From Leminorella grimontii ATCC 33999 = DSM 5078 (GTDB lineage: Bacteria > Pseudomonadota > Gammaproteobacteria > Enterobacterales > Enterobacteriaceae): a stretch of 64,000 bases of DNA. The position numbers were made by a program, and so were the translations under genes. The stretch is from contig NZ_AUUA01000004.1 in the NCBI RefSeq assembly GCF_000439085.1, positions 116,773 through 180,772 on the forward strand. The letters are read 5' to 3'. The notes under the pieces are model-generated. The model was given only the letters and a program-made list of their open reading frames with translations. It searched no databases and had not been told where the DNA came from. Positions 15,727 through 24,277 of the stretch are shown in pieces (position 1 is the stretch's first letter; each line of letters starts with the position of its first letter).

Positions 15727-16713
15727 ATGTATATAAAGAAAATCCATGGCGTAACGTGGGGCTTTTTTTTCGTGATAATTTTAACCACATTGGCGCCATG
15801 CGTTCACGCAGGCTGTACGCCCATCAACGGCTGGAACTATAAGCGCACGATAGTTAATTTACCCAACCGAATTATTATTCAAGCCAGCGCGCCTTTAGGC
15901 GTGCCTTTTTATGAGTCAACCATTAATGGAACATCCGGTGGCGAGCAGTATGCTCGCTGCAGTGGCTCAATAACTACCGGCACAAGGTACGAAAACGGTT
16001 GGTCAACGGATGGCTCCGGCATTGCGGCAACGAACGTTGCGGGCGTTGGAGTCCGCCTCTATTGGATGGCCGATGGCGTTCGTCCCTACGCTGTGCCGCA
16101 CGATCCCATGAGTACTTTTAATACTGATGAACAGCATCCTTTAGCCTGGAGAAATGGCGAACCCTCATGGCGAATTCAACTGATTAAGACGGGTAACATT
16201 AATGGTGGAACCTTGAGAACGGGAGACTATGCCGTTTTTGGCGCAGGAGGGGCTTTAATTACGGTGTTAAGCATTGGCGGAGGCGGGGAGATTGTGCCTG
16301 CCGGGTGCACAATCATGAAGTCAAACATCCTTGTGCCAATGGGAAAACGCGACAAGTCTGACTTTCAGGGCGTTGGTTCGTCAACCGCGTGGGAAAACGT
16401 TGATATTCCTCTGAGCTGCAGCCAGTCCGCAAAAATTAACGTTCGTATTGACGCGGTTGCCGATGGAAGCGCGCCGGGATTAATGAAGCTCGACGGCGCG
16501 CCGGGAGATATGGCGGCTTCCGGAGTGGGCATCCAGCTTTATTATCGTTCGGATAATAATCCGGTTGCGTTCGGTCAAGAGCGTTTTTATCAGCAGTCAG
16601 CGAACGGAGGAAACGAGAGCGTTCAGCTAAAGGCGCGCTATTACCAAACGCACGAACGTATTGTTCCCGGAACGGCCAACGGGACGGCGACGTTTACGTT
16701 GACCTATAAGTAA
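15727..16713 (+). CDS. Fimbrial tip adhesin-like subunit (second paralogue)
   Basis: The product has 328 residues with signal peptide, variable N-terminal domain and C-terminal pilin domain. The pilin part closely tracks the preceding gene (for example NVRIDAVADGS, PGDMAASGVGIQLYYR, GTANGTATFTLTYK), while the N-terminal halves are far more divergent though they share motifs (AGVGVRL/PGVGIRL and KTGNINGG/KIGDITGG). That implies tandem duplication with diversification of the binding domain. ATG 15727 is chosen for its GAGGGAG site and because it starts the signal peptide (MYIKKIHG); upstream in-frame starts would lengthen it oddly. It is the last gene of the operon. Confidence 0.85.
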   Translation: MYIKKIHGVTWGFFFVIILTTLAPCVHAGCTPINGWNYKRTIVNLPNRIIIQASAPLGVPFYESTINGTSGGEQYARCSGSITTGTRYENGWSTDGSGIAATNVAGVGVRLYWMADGVRPYAVPHDPMSTFNTDEQHPLAWRNGEPSWRIQLIKTGNINGGTLRTGDYAVFGAGGALITVLSIGGGGEIVPAGCTIMKSNILVPMGKRDKSDFQGVGSSTAWENVDIPLSCSQSAKINVRIDAVADGSAPGLMKLDGAPGDMAASGVGIQLYYRSDNNPVAFGQERFYQQSANGGNESVQLKARYYQTHERIVPGTANGTATFTLTYK

Positions 16714-16840
16714 TGCGTTAATGAGCGTGCGATTGCGCTCTCTCCATTGTTCCAATATCGCTAATGGTTCCGTGACTTCTTTCCCCGCGCCTATAATTTA
16801 AATCGAATTTTTCCAAATGAGACTTACTTTCAATAGCTAT

Positions 16841-16855
16841 TGATTTGCATTATCA
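16841..16855 (+). promoter_or_regulatory. Fur box upstream of the siderophore uptake operon
   Basis: TGATTTGCATTATCA fits the 7-1-7 Fur motif TGATAAT-N-ATTATCA with a perfect right half and four of seven in the left half. It lies about 70 bases before the first gene. Confidence 0.6.
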
Positions 16856-16924
16856 TTTAACGAGAAATAAAACATCCGGCTAATAGTTATAAAAACGAGT
16901 CTTGGCTAAGTAGGCTGCAAATTT

Positions 16925-17920
16925 ATGCTTAATATTAAATGCATCATTACCACCTTTACCACCCTTATGCTTTTTTTCGTTAGTTCATCCTGCTGGTCTG
17001 AAGAGAACGTCGGCTATCCGATTTCGATCCAGCACGCATTTGGCACTACGGTGATAAAGCAAAAACCCGTGCGGGTTGCGACCGTCGCTTGGGCTAATCA
17101 TGAGGTTCCGTTGGCCTTAGGGATTGTGCCGGTAGGTTTTGCTGCCGCTAAATTTGGTGATGATGATGGCGATGGCGTATTGCCGTGGGTGAGTGCGCGT
17201 TTAAACGAGTTGGATGCAAAAACGCCGACGCTATTCGATGAAGGCGACGGTATCGATTTTGAAGCCGTCGCCGCAACGCAACCTGACGTGATCCTCGCTG
17301 CGTACTCAGGTTTAAGCCAGTCGGATTATGACACTTTGAGTATGATAGCCCCCGTCGTTGCCTATCCTGATTCTCCTTGGTCAACCGATTGGCGAAGCAT
17401 GATCCGCATTAATAGTGCTGGTTTAGGGCTGGCTAAAGAGGGGGAAGCGCTGATCGCGACAATTGAAGGCGATATTGCTGAACGCGTGGCCAGCTACCCG
17501 GAATTGCGTAATAAAACGGCGATGTTCATTACTCATTTGGATCCAACAGACCTAAGCGTTTTACGTTTTTATACTGCGAATGATTCCCGAGTGAAATTCT
17601 TTAAGGATTTGGGCCTGGCCTCGCCGGAAAGCGTAGAAAAATTAAGCCGCTCCGGCGTATATTCCGGCGAAGCGAGTATCGAACAAATCGACGCATTTAA
17701 TGATGTTGATATTTTTGTGACTTATGGTGGGAAAGAGCTGCTTGACCCGCTGTCTTCTAATCCACTGATGACAAAAATGCGTGCAGTAGAGCAGGGCTCT
17801 ATCGTCATGTTAGGCAATAGCCCTCTTGCCACGGCGGCAAATCCAACGCCGTTATCGATACCCTGGGTATTGGACGACTATCTTAAGGCGCTGTCTACCG
17901 CGGCTCGCAAAGCAAAATGA
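16925..17920 (+). CDS. Siderophore ABC transporter, periplasmic binding protein
   Basis: This 331-residue protein of the FepB/FecB-like class III solute-binding family has a Sec signal peptide ending near CWSEE. Landmarks are the HAFGTTVIKQKPVRVATVAWANHE start of the first lobe (split by a turn), FEAVAATQPDVILAAYSGL and the C-terminal lobe motif RAVEQGSIVMLG. It should capture a ferric siderophore in the periplasm and hand it to the two permeases encoded next, with which it overlaps by four bases (ATGA). It is the first gene of a four-gene operon with a Fur box. The exact siderophore cannot be named. Confidence 0.88.
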   Translation: MLNIKCIITTFTTLMLFFVSSSCWSEENVGYPISIQHAFGTTVIKQKPVRVATVAWANHEVPLALGIVPVGFAAAKFGDDDGDGVLPWVSARLNELDAKTPTLFDEGDGIDFEAVAATQPDVILAAYSGLSQSDYDTLSMIAPVVAYPDSPWSTDWRSMIRINSAGLGLAKEGEALIATIEGDIAERVASYPELRNKTAMFITHLDPTDLSVLRFYTANDSRVKFFKDLGLASPESVEKLSRSGVYSGEASIEQIDAFNDVDIFVTYGGKELLDPLSSNPLMTKMRAVEQGSIVMLGNSPLATAANPTPLSIPWVLDDYLKALSTAARKAK

Positions 17921-18954
17921 TGGTCATTGTCTCAAAACAAGACTGTCAGTCGAGTAAAAAACGACGTATTTCTCGCCCTGTGAGCTTAGCGGCACTAATA
18001 GCTATGTTGCTGTTACTGTGTTTGCTCTCCGTTGCGCTGGGTACGCGCGACGTTTCTTGGCAGGAGATCGTCGGGGCTTTGCAAGGCCATATGGATACGG
18101 TTGGTGAAGCCGCCGTTACGATGCGTATCCCTCGCACCGTATTAGCCGTTGTTGCCGGGGCTTCTTTAGGTCTGGCGGGAGCCGTTATGCAAGGGGTTAC
18201 GCGTAATCCTTTAGCAGATCCGGGGATTCTCGGGGTGAACATTGGCGCTGCGTTTTTTGTCGTCGTTGGGCTCGCATGGTTAGGCATTAATCAGATGCAA
18301 AGCTATGTGTGGATGGCGATTTTAGGATCTGCGGTTACGGCTGCTTTCGTCTACACCATCGGCTCAATGGGGCGGGGTGGGGCAACACCGCTAAAGCTGG
18401 CCTTGGCGGGGGCAGCTACGTCCGCGGCTTTAGCGTGTTTTACCATAGCCGTTGTGTTACCCCGCAATGATATCGCTGGTGGCGTTCGTTCGTGGCAAAT
18501 TGGCGGCGTAGGCGGGGCAACTTTTGAGGCTTTACTGCTCGTTCTTCCCTTTATGCTGGTCGGGTTAATTATCACCGTTCTTACGGCAAGAAAGCTCAAT
18601 ACGCTTGCTTTGGGCGACGATCTGGCCGCAGGTTTAGGTGAAAACGTTGTTTGGGCCAGATGCGCCGCCGGGCTAGGAGCGATATTGCTATGCGGAGCAA
18701 CGACGGCAATCTGTGGCCCAATCGGGTTTGTAGGACTGGTTGTGCCGCATTTTTGCCGCCTGCTAGTAGGGGTTGACCACCGATGGCTGCTGCCATTTTC
18801 CGCTTTGGGGGGCGCAAGCTTATTAGTGCTCGCTGATATTTTAGGACGCCTCATTGCGCGGCCTAGTGAACTATCCGTCGGCGTCGTGACCGCTTTTATC
18901 GGCGCGCCGTTTTTTATTTGGATTGTGCGCTGTCAACGGGTTAGAGAGCTGTAA
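17917..18954 (+). CDS. Siderophore ABC transporter permease (FecCD family, first)
   Basis: This 345-residue inner-membrane permease has about nine or ten helices, of the FecC/FepD type. Family motifs include MRIPRTVLAVVAGASLGLAG (residues around 70-90), GVTRNPLADPGILGVN, and GPIGFVGLVVPHFCRLLVG near the C-terminus, the loop that contacts the ATPase. It overlaps the binding-protein gene (ATGA) and the second permease gene (TAATG). With that second permease it would form the heterodimeric channel. Confidence 0.92.
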   Translation: MMVIVSKQDCQSSKKRRISRPVSLAALIAMLLLLCLLSVALGTRDVSWQEIVGALQGHMDTVGEAAVTMRIPRTVLAVVAGASLGLAGAVMQGVTRNPLADPGILGVNIGAAFFVVVGLAWLGINQMQSYVWMAILGSAVTAAFVYTIGSMGRGGATPLKLALAGAATSAALACFTIAVVLPRNDIAGGVRSWQIGGVGGATFEALLLVLPFMLVGLIITVLTARKLNTLALGDDLAAGLGENVVWARCAAGLGAILLCGATTAICGPIGFVGLVVPHFCRLLVGVDHRWLLPFSALGGASLLVLADILGRLIARPSELSVGVVTAFIGAPFFIWIVRCQRVREL

Positions 18955-19994
18955 TGAATGAACCAGTGAGTTTGTACACGCAAGTTAGACACGTACGCTT
19001 GCAGCGCTTTCGTCGTTGGATGGGAATTACCATTGGGTTACTGCTGCTCAGCATTGCCGGATGGTGGTTGACTCTACTCCTAGGACAATCGTACACGCCT
19101 CCGCCCGTGGTGTGGCAAGTGCTCAGCGGTGAGAATGTTCCCGGAGCAAGCTTTACGGTTGGACATTTACGATTACCGAGAGCGATAGCTTCGTTATTGG
19201 CCGGCATGAGTTTTGGCATGGCGGGCGTTGCTTTTCAAACCATGCTGCGTAATTCGTTAGCGAGCCCTGATATTGTCGGCGTCTCTTCCGGGGCAAGTGC
19301 GGCAGCGGTCTTTGCTATCATTGTTTTAAAAATGGATGGTTCATCGGTAGCGGCCTTTTCGATTGCCGTAGGCCTATTTGTTGCACTGCTGGTGTACGGG
19401 CTTTCCTATAGAAACGGCATTGCCGGAACTAGACTGATTTTGGTGGGTATCGGTATATCCGCGATGATAGAAAGTTGTATAGCTTACTTATTGTCTCAAG
19501 CAAACTCTTGGGACCTGCAAGAAGCGATGCGCTGGCTAACCGGCAGCGTCAATTCAGTACAAATCCATCAAACGTTGCCTTTACTGGCGTCGCTTGTTCT
19601 TTTTGGTGGCTTACTGCTTTGCCGTAAAAGAGATCTTGATGCGCTGCGCATGGGGGAAGATACCGCCGCTGCATTAGGCGTTAATATTGGATTGACACGT
19701 ATTACCGTCATTGTGTGTGCCGTAGGGCTGATTGCGGTTGCGACGTCAGTGACCGGCCCCATTGCCTTTGTTGCCTTTTTATCCGGACCAATTGCCGCCC
19801 GCATATTGAAAGGAAGCGGCTCGTTGTTAATTCCTTCGGCTCTAGTAGGGGCGGGCTTAGTTTTATTCAGCGACTATATCGGGCAATTTTTGTTACCAAG
19901 TCGTTATCCGGTGGGAGTTGTGACGGGCGCTTTGGGTGCGCCGTATTTAATCTATTTAATCATACGCGTTAATCGGAAAGGGGGCTCTTTGTGA
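18954..19994 (+). CDS. Siderophore ABC transporter permease (FecCD family, second)
   Basis: This 346-residue permease of the FepG/FecD type is paralogous to its upstream neighbour. Motifs include RLPRAIASLLAGMSFGMAG, MLRNSLASPDIVGVSSGAS and GPIAFVAFLSGPIAARILKG, the last replacing the usual VPH loop with LSG, a variant seen in FepG-type partners. The start overlaps the previous stop (TAATG) and its own stop overlaps the ATPase start (GTGA), showing tight translational coupling. Confidence 0.92.
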   Translation: MNEPVSLYTQVRHVRLQRFRRWMGITIGLLLLSIAGWWLTLLLGQSYTPPPVVWQVLSGENVPGASFTVGHLRLPRAIASLLAGMSFGMAGVAFQTMLRNSLASPDIVGVSSGASAAAVFAIIVLKMDGSSVAAFSIAVGLFVALLVYGLSYRNGIAGTRLILVGIGISAMIESCIAYLLSQANSWDLQEAMRWLTGSVNSVQIHQTLPLLASLVLFGGLLLCRKRDLDALRMGEDTAAALGVNIGLTRITVIVCAVGLIAVATSVTGPIAFVAFLSGPIAARILKGSGSLLIPSALVGAGLVLFSDYIGQFLLPSRYPVGVVTGALGAPYLIYLIIRVNRKGGSL

Positions 19995-20800
19995 CAAAAG
20001 CTCATGAGCTCGTTATCGAGCAACTGTCTGCCGGATATGGAGAAAAAACAATCTTACAAGACATTAGTCTAAAGATAGCGGCAGGAAAAATAACCTCGAT
20101 CGTTGGCGCTAACGCGTGCGGTAAGTCTACGTTGCTACGCACGATATCTCGACTGTTGCCACCGTCACAAGGGCAAGTGCTGCTTGATGGTAAGTCGGTA
20201 CACCATAGCCCAACTCGCATCTTGGCGCGCACGCTCGGCCTATTGCCTCAGTCCCCCATCGCGCCCGAGGGCATCACGGTTGGTGATTTAATCAGTCGAG
20301 GAAGGCATCCTCATCACGGGCTGATGTCTCGTTGGAATATCAAAGATGATGAAGCCGTTGCTAACGCGCTAAAAATGACGAAAACCGCTGAGCTGATTGA
20401 TAGAGACGTAGACAGGCTCTCCGGCGGACAAAGGCAAAGGGTATGGATAGCCATGGCGTTGGCGCAAGAAACCGATATTTTACTGTTGGACGAGCCGACC
20501 ACTTTTTTGGACGTTACTCATCAGGTTGAAGTATTGGATTTGCTTGTGGATCTTAACCTGCAGCGCGGCATCACAATTGTCATGGTCTTGCATGACCTCA
20601 ATTTGGCTGCGCGCTATTCGGACTATCTTCTGGCGATGATCAACGGTCGAGTTCACGCACACGGCAATCCACATGAGGTTTTAACGAATGATATGATCCA
20701 AGCCGTTTTCGGTTTGAATAACCATATCATTCAAGACCCAGTATCCAGCATCCCCATGATGATCCCAATAGGGCGCCATAAGCTAAAGGGAGCCGCATAA
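19991..20800 (+). CDS. Siderophore ABC transporter ATPase (FepC/FecE type)
   Basis: This 269-residue ATPase energises the two permeases. Walker A reads GANACGKST rather than the usual GPNGCGKST, an alteration outside the essential GKS/T. The Q loop is in LLPQSP, the signature is LSGGQRQRVWIAMALAQ, and Walker B is DILLLDEPTTFLD with the switch His in VLHDLN. The length and sequence suit FepC/FhuC. Translation starts at GTG overlapping the previous stop. A hairpin overlaps its stop, between it and the convergent LysR gene. Confidence 0.92.
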   Translation: MTKAHELVIEQLSAGYGEKTILQDISLKIAAGKITSIVGANACGKSTLLRTISRLLPPSQGQVLLDGKSVHHSPTRILARTLGLLPQSPIAPEGITVGDLISRGRHPHHGLMSRWNIKDDEAVANALKMTKTAELIDRDVDRLSGGQRQRVWIAMALAQETDILLLDEPTTFLDVTHQVEVLDLLVDLNLQRGITIVMVLHDLNLAARYSDYLLAMINGRVHAHGNPHEVLTNDMIQAVFGLNNHIIQDPVSSIPMMIPIGRHKLKGAA

Positions 20801-20807
20801 GCGGCTC
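20790..20807. terminator. Hairpin between convergent ATPase and LysR genes
   Basis: GAGCCGC and GCGGCTC form a perfect 7-bp stem around ATAA. It overlaps both stop codons and is followed by GCATTTTG on the plus strand. It is probably a shared, rather weak terminator. Confidence 0.5.
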
Positions 20808-21693
20808 ACCGCATTTTGCCTGATATAAGATTTAAAAACGCCTTTAGCGCCGGGTTATTGGACGTATTTTTATATATAAAGCTCAGCGGAATCGTGTTTG
20901 GTAAAATATCGAGCGTGGTATAGGAAACCATGTTGGAGCTGCGAACAAAATGGCGTTCATTGACAATTGCAACGCCATTACCTGCTGCAACTAAACCTAG
21001 TATCGTGCTTTCACCGTGTGCCCACTGGGTCATTTCCGGCTTCCACCCCATATTTTGGAATAGCGTTTCCTGCCAGTCATAATAGTGCGGGTCAGCGCTT
21101 CTTGGGAGGCGAATGGATGGAAATGCGTTGAGTTCTTCAATAGTAGTTGAAGATGAAATTTTCCCTTCCCAACCGGTCGGATAAGCCAGAACCAGCTTAT
21201 CTTCAGCAACATGCTGAATTGAATATTCCGCAGACAGTGGAGAGAAATAATACAAAAAAGCGCCATCAATTTGTTCTAACTCTAGCCTCTTCAGCAACAC
21301 CGTTGGCGTGTCTGAATATGCTTCTAATTCAATCAATAAATTGGCGCGGCAAAATTGACTGATACACTGGGTCACTTCCCCTTCCCATAACACAAAGTCT
21401 GGCGCACCAAGGGATAAAGAACCGTATTCAGTATTCGATAGCTGACGCACCTTCGCATTCGCATCTTCTATTTGCTTCATGATTGTCCCCAGCCGCTTCT
21501 GGTATACCTTGCCAGCTCTGTTCAGGCATAGCCCCTTAGGCAAACGGTCAAACAGTTGAACGCCTAATTCACTCTCTAGTTCTTTGATTTTACGTGAAAT
21601 AGCAGGTTGGGTAACGTGAACCTTCTGCGCGGCTAAACGGATATTTTGCGTTTCAGCAACGGCAAGAAAGTATTTTAGGTGACGTAAGTCCAT
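20806..21693 (-). CDS. LysR family regulator within the siderophore locus
   Basis: This 295-residue regulator has the N-terminal helix-turn-helix MDLRHLKYFLAVAETQN ... VTQPAISRKIKELESEL and a full effector-binding domain (SLSLGAPDF, GAFLYYFSP, LVAAGNGVAIVNERHF). The ATG at 21693 gives the canonical LysR start; farther-upstream TTG and ATG options would add an odd N-terminal tail. The gene lies opposite the ABC operon and divergent from the TonB-receptor gene, so it may control the receptor. Siderophore loci more often use AraC regulators or ECF sigma factors, so a LysR protein is unusual. The effector is unknown. Confidence 0.85.
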   Translation of the reverse strand: MDLRHLKYFLAVAETQNIRLAAQKVHVTQPAISRKIKELESELGVQLFDRLPKGLCLNRAGKVYQKRLGTIMKQIEDANAKVRQLSNTEYGSLSLGAPDFVLWEGEVTQCISQFCRANLLIELEAYSDTPTVLLKRLELEQIDGAFLYYFSPLSAEYSIQHVAEDKLVLAYPTGWEGKISSSTTIEELNAFPSIRLPRSADPHYYDWQETLFQNMGWKPEMTQWAHGESTILGLVAAGNGVAIVNERHFVRSSNMVSYTTLDILPNTIPLSFIYKNTSNNPALKAFLNLISGKMR

Positions 21694-21757
21694 CTCTTTA
21701 CTACTCAATATAGGCATCGATTGATAACGATATATCAATTCAATTAATTGCAAATAG

Positions 21758-21776
21758 GACTCATTATCATTATTTG
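21758..21776 (-). promoter_or_regulatory. Fur-like site between the LysR and receptor genes
   Basis: On the minus strand AATAATGATAATGAGTCC resembles the 19-bp Fur consensus, with the GATAAT hexamers clearest. It lies about 65 bases from the LysR start and 245 from the receptor start; a weaker match, TGATTAATATTATTT, lies at 21965-21979 nearer the receptor. Confidence 0.5.
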
Positions 21777-22019
21777 TGGTAAAAAGATCAATCCGTTGAT
21801 GCTTTCGGCGACTGTCGGCTGTAAGGCCCTTTGCTAAAAGCGATGCGGCACATACACGCTTAAACCTGATGGTGGTGCTAAAAGTGGATTAAAGAGCAAA
21901 ATTTTACTCACATAGATCGCACGGTAAAAACGGGCAAGTTTTCTATGAAAGATAAATAACGAGTTGATTAATATTATTTCAATGCAAGGACTATTAGAAT
22001 TTTAAGGGTTAGGATCTCT

Positions 22020-24140
22020 ATGAACATTAATAGAAATGGTATGTGTTTCCCTAAGACGCGCCGTAGCGCAAAACACATGCTCTTATTCTGTCTGCCCGTC
22101 TTTACCTATTCGGGGTTAGCGTATTCTCAAGACCAAAATAGCAACGAGGAAAAAGAAGCTCATCGCGTTAATACGATAACCGTTTATGGCCAAGTGCCAT
22201 CTGATGATGCAAATACGACGGTTGCAAAAGAGCTTTGGGTTGGCGGTAAAGTAGCTACCAGCGTTTTAGATACGCCGGCCTTGGTCTCGGTAATTACAGA
22301 AAAAGAAATAAATCAAAGAAACGCGTCCACAACGGAAGAAATTCTTCAATATACTCCGGGATTAATTACTGACTATTATGGATCAGATGACCGTAACGAC
22401 TATTTCAAGATTCGGGGGTTTCAGGCAACGACCTATCGTGACGGCATGACGCTAGGATCTATGCGGGGCGTACGTGAAGATCCCTATGCCTATGAGCGCG
22501 TGGAGGTTATTCGTGGCGCCAACTCAACGCTGTTTGGCCCCGCCGATCCCGGAGGTTCAGTCAACTTTGTCAGTAAAAGGCCTAAATTCGGAAGCTTTGG
22601 CAATAGCTATGTGTCATATGGTTCGTTCGATCATAAAGAGGTGGGTTTGGATTTTGGCGATGCGCTTGATGAAGGAAAAACCATTGCCTATCGTTTGACG
22701 ACGAAAATAAAGGATAGCGATTTAGAGTATGATTATTCGAAGGATAACTCTCAGTTTGTAATGGGAGGGATCACTTGGCAACCTTCGATAGATACGACGG
22801 CGACCTTAATCGTTGACTACTTGGGGCAAGACTCTACGCCCAACAGCGGCGGCTATCCATTGGATAAAGAGTATGACCGCAGCGATTTTTACGGTGAGCC
22901 TGACTACAACAAGCACGACGTTGATCGTACAAACGTGACGGCGCAGGTCGCGCACTACATTTCTGACAGCATCAAATTTAGCGGTAACCTACGCTATAGC
23001 CATTTAAAAGACAACTATGGGTATGTCTATCTGTATGACTATGCGGGACGTAAAGGCAGTGATTTATCCCGCTATTATTTCGGAACGGACACGTCTTCGA
23101 GAGAGCTGATTGGTAATACCATCATTCAATATGATACAAGTTTTGCGTTAGTCGATAGCAGTACGCTGGTTGGTTTGGAATATCGCGATGCTTCAAGCCA
23201 TGATAAGTCAGTTTATGGCTTAGCCAATAGCATTAATATCGATAATCCTGTTTACAGCGGCACTCCGAATATAGGTGCGCCCTATAGCAAGAATGACCAG
23301 GATTACACGACTAAATCCGCCTTCTTACAGCAAAATCTCTCATTCGACGATCGCTACATCGTGACTTTTGGTGCGCGCTATGACTATCTGGATCTCTCGA
23401 ATCGCGACATTAACGGTATACGCACCAGCGATAATTTCTCAGAGACTTCGCTGCGTGCCGCGTTTACGTATAAAGTGACGGAAGAGTGGTCATCTTATAT
23501 CAGTCAAGTAGAGTCAGTTGCGCCTCCTTCAATAGGCGTAAAGCCTGAACGAGGCGAGCAAATAGAATTCGGCGTCAAATACGCCCCACAGAGCGTTAAT
23601 GCGCTGTTTTCTGCCGCGGTGTATGACCTGAAGAAGAAAGACGTGACGATGGCGGTCGTTCAGCCAAATGGAACGATTGAGCGAGAAACGGTCGGTGAAA
23701 CCCGGGTTAAAGGGTTTGATTTCGAGATGAAGGCTGAACTAACGGAAAACCTTAGCTTGACGGGCGGCTATTCCTATATGAAATCTGACGTGGTTCGCGG
23801 TAGCACCAGAACGGGCGCTTCGCTGGAAGGGAATGAGTTTGCCAGCGCGCCAAACCACACCGTATCCCTGTGGGGTTATTATACGTTGCCTAACCAAAGT
23901 ATGGATGTGGGATTAGGGACTCGTTATGTTGGCAGTTACTACTTTGATGCGGATAATACCTCAAAAAGTGAAGCGGCAATGCTTTTTGATGCGGCATTCT
24001 CGTATCGAATTACAAAATCGGCGAATCTGTCCGTCAACGTCCATAATATAACGGATAAGCAATATGTCGTAGGCTCCGGTACGGCAAATTACTACAATCC
24101 AGGACGTTCGGTTAACGCCGTTTTACATTATTCTTGGTAA
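22020..24140 (+). CDS. TonB-dependent siderophore receptor
   Basis: This 706-residue outer-membrane receptor of the FhuA/FcuA/FoxA group has a signal peptide (cleaved near AYSQD), a TonB-box-like stretch after it (RVNTITVYG), a plug domain (STTEEILQYTPGLITDYYGS, FKIRGFQATTYRDGM, RVEVIRGANSTLFGPADPGG) and a 22-strand barrel. It ends in the aromatic terminal strand GRSVNAVLHYSW. The GPADPGG motif is typical of hydroxamate-type receptors, a hint rather than proof of ligand class. The neighbouring ABC genes supply the inner-membrane step. The start has an AGGATC ribosome site and a strong terminator follows. Confidence 0.93.
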   Translation: MNINRNGMCFPKTRRSAKHMLLFCLPVFTYSGLAYSQDQNSNEEKEAHRVNTITVYGQVPSDDANTTVAKELWVGGKVATSVLDTPALVSVITEKEINQRNASTTEEILQYTPGLITDYYGSDDRNDYFKIRGFQATTYRDGMTLGSMRGVREDPYAYERVEVIRGANSTLFGPADPGGSVNFVSKRPKFGSFGNSYVSYGSFDHKEVGLDFGDALDEGKTIAYRLTTKIKDSDLEYDYSKDNSQFVMGGITWQPSIDTTATLIVDYLGQDSTPNSGGYPLDKEYDRSDFYGEPDYNKHDVDRTNVTAQVAHYISDSIKFSGNLRYSHLKDNYGYVYLYDYAGRKGSDLSRYYFGTDTSSRELIGNTIIQYDTSFALVDSSTLVGLEYRDASSHDKSVYGLANSINIDNPVYSGTPNIGAPYSKNDQDYTTKSAFLQQNLSFDDRYIVTFGARYDYLDLSNRDINGIRTSDNFSETSLRAAFTYKVTEEWSSYISQVESVAPPSIGVKPERGEQIEFGVKYAPQSVNALFSAAVYDLKKKDVTMAVVQPNGTIERETVGETRVKGFDFEMKAELTENLSLTGGYSYMKSDVVRGSTRTGASLEGNEFASAPNHTVSLWGYYTLPNQSMDVGLGTRYVGSYYFDADNTSKSEAAMLFDAAFSYRITKSANLSVNVHNITDKQYVVGSGTANYYNPGRSVNAVLHYSW

Positions 24141-24155
24141 GCAAGGAATATAAAC

Positions 24156-24185
24156 AAAAGAGCTGCAGTTTGCAGCTCTTTTGCT
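24156..24185 (+). terminator. Terminator of the TonB receptor gene
   Basis: AAAAGAGCTGCA pairs perfectly with TGCAGCTCTTTT around a 3-base loop, and more T follows. Confidence 0.88.
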
Positions 24186-24277
24186 TTAAGCGGAATGCTC
24201 GCCTCAGATAGCGCATGGATGCCGAGTCAGAACGTAAAACGGGATACGGTGATGACGTCGCCGTATCCTGTTTTTGA

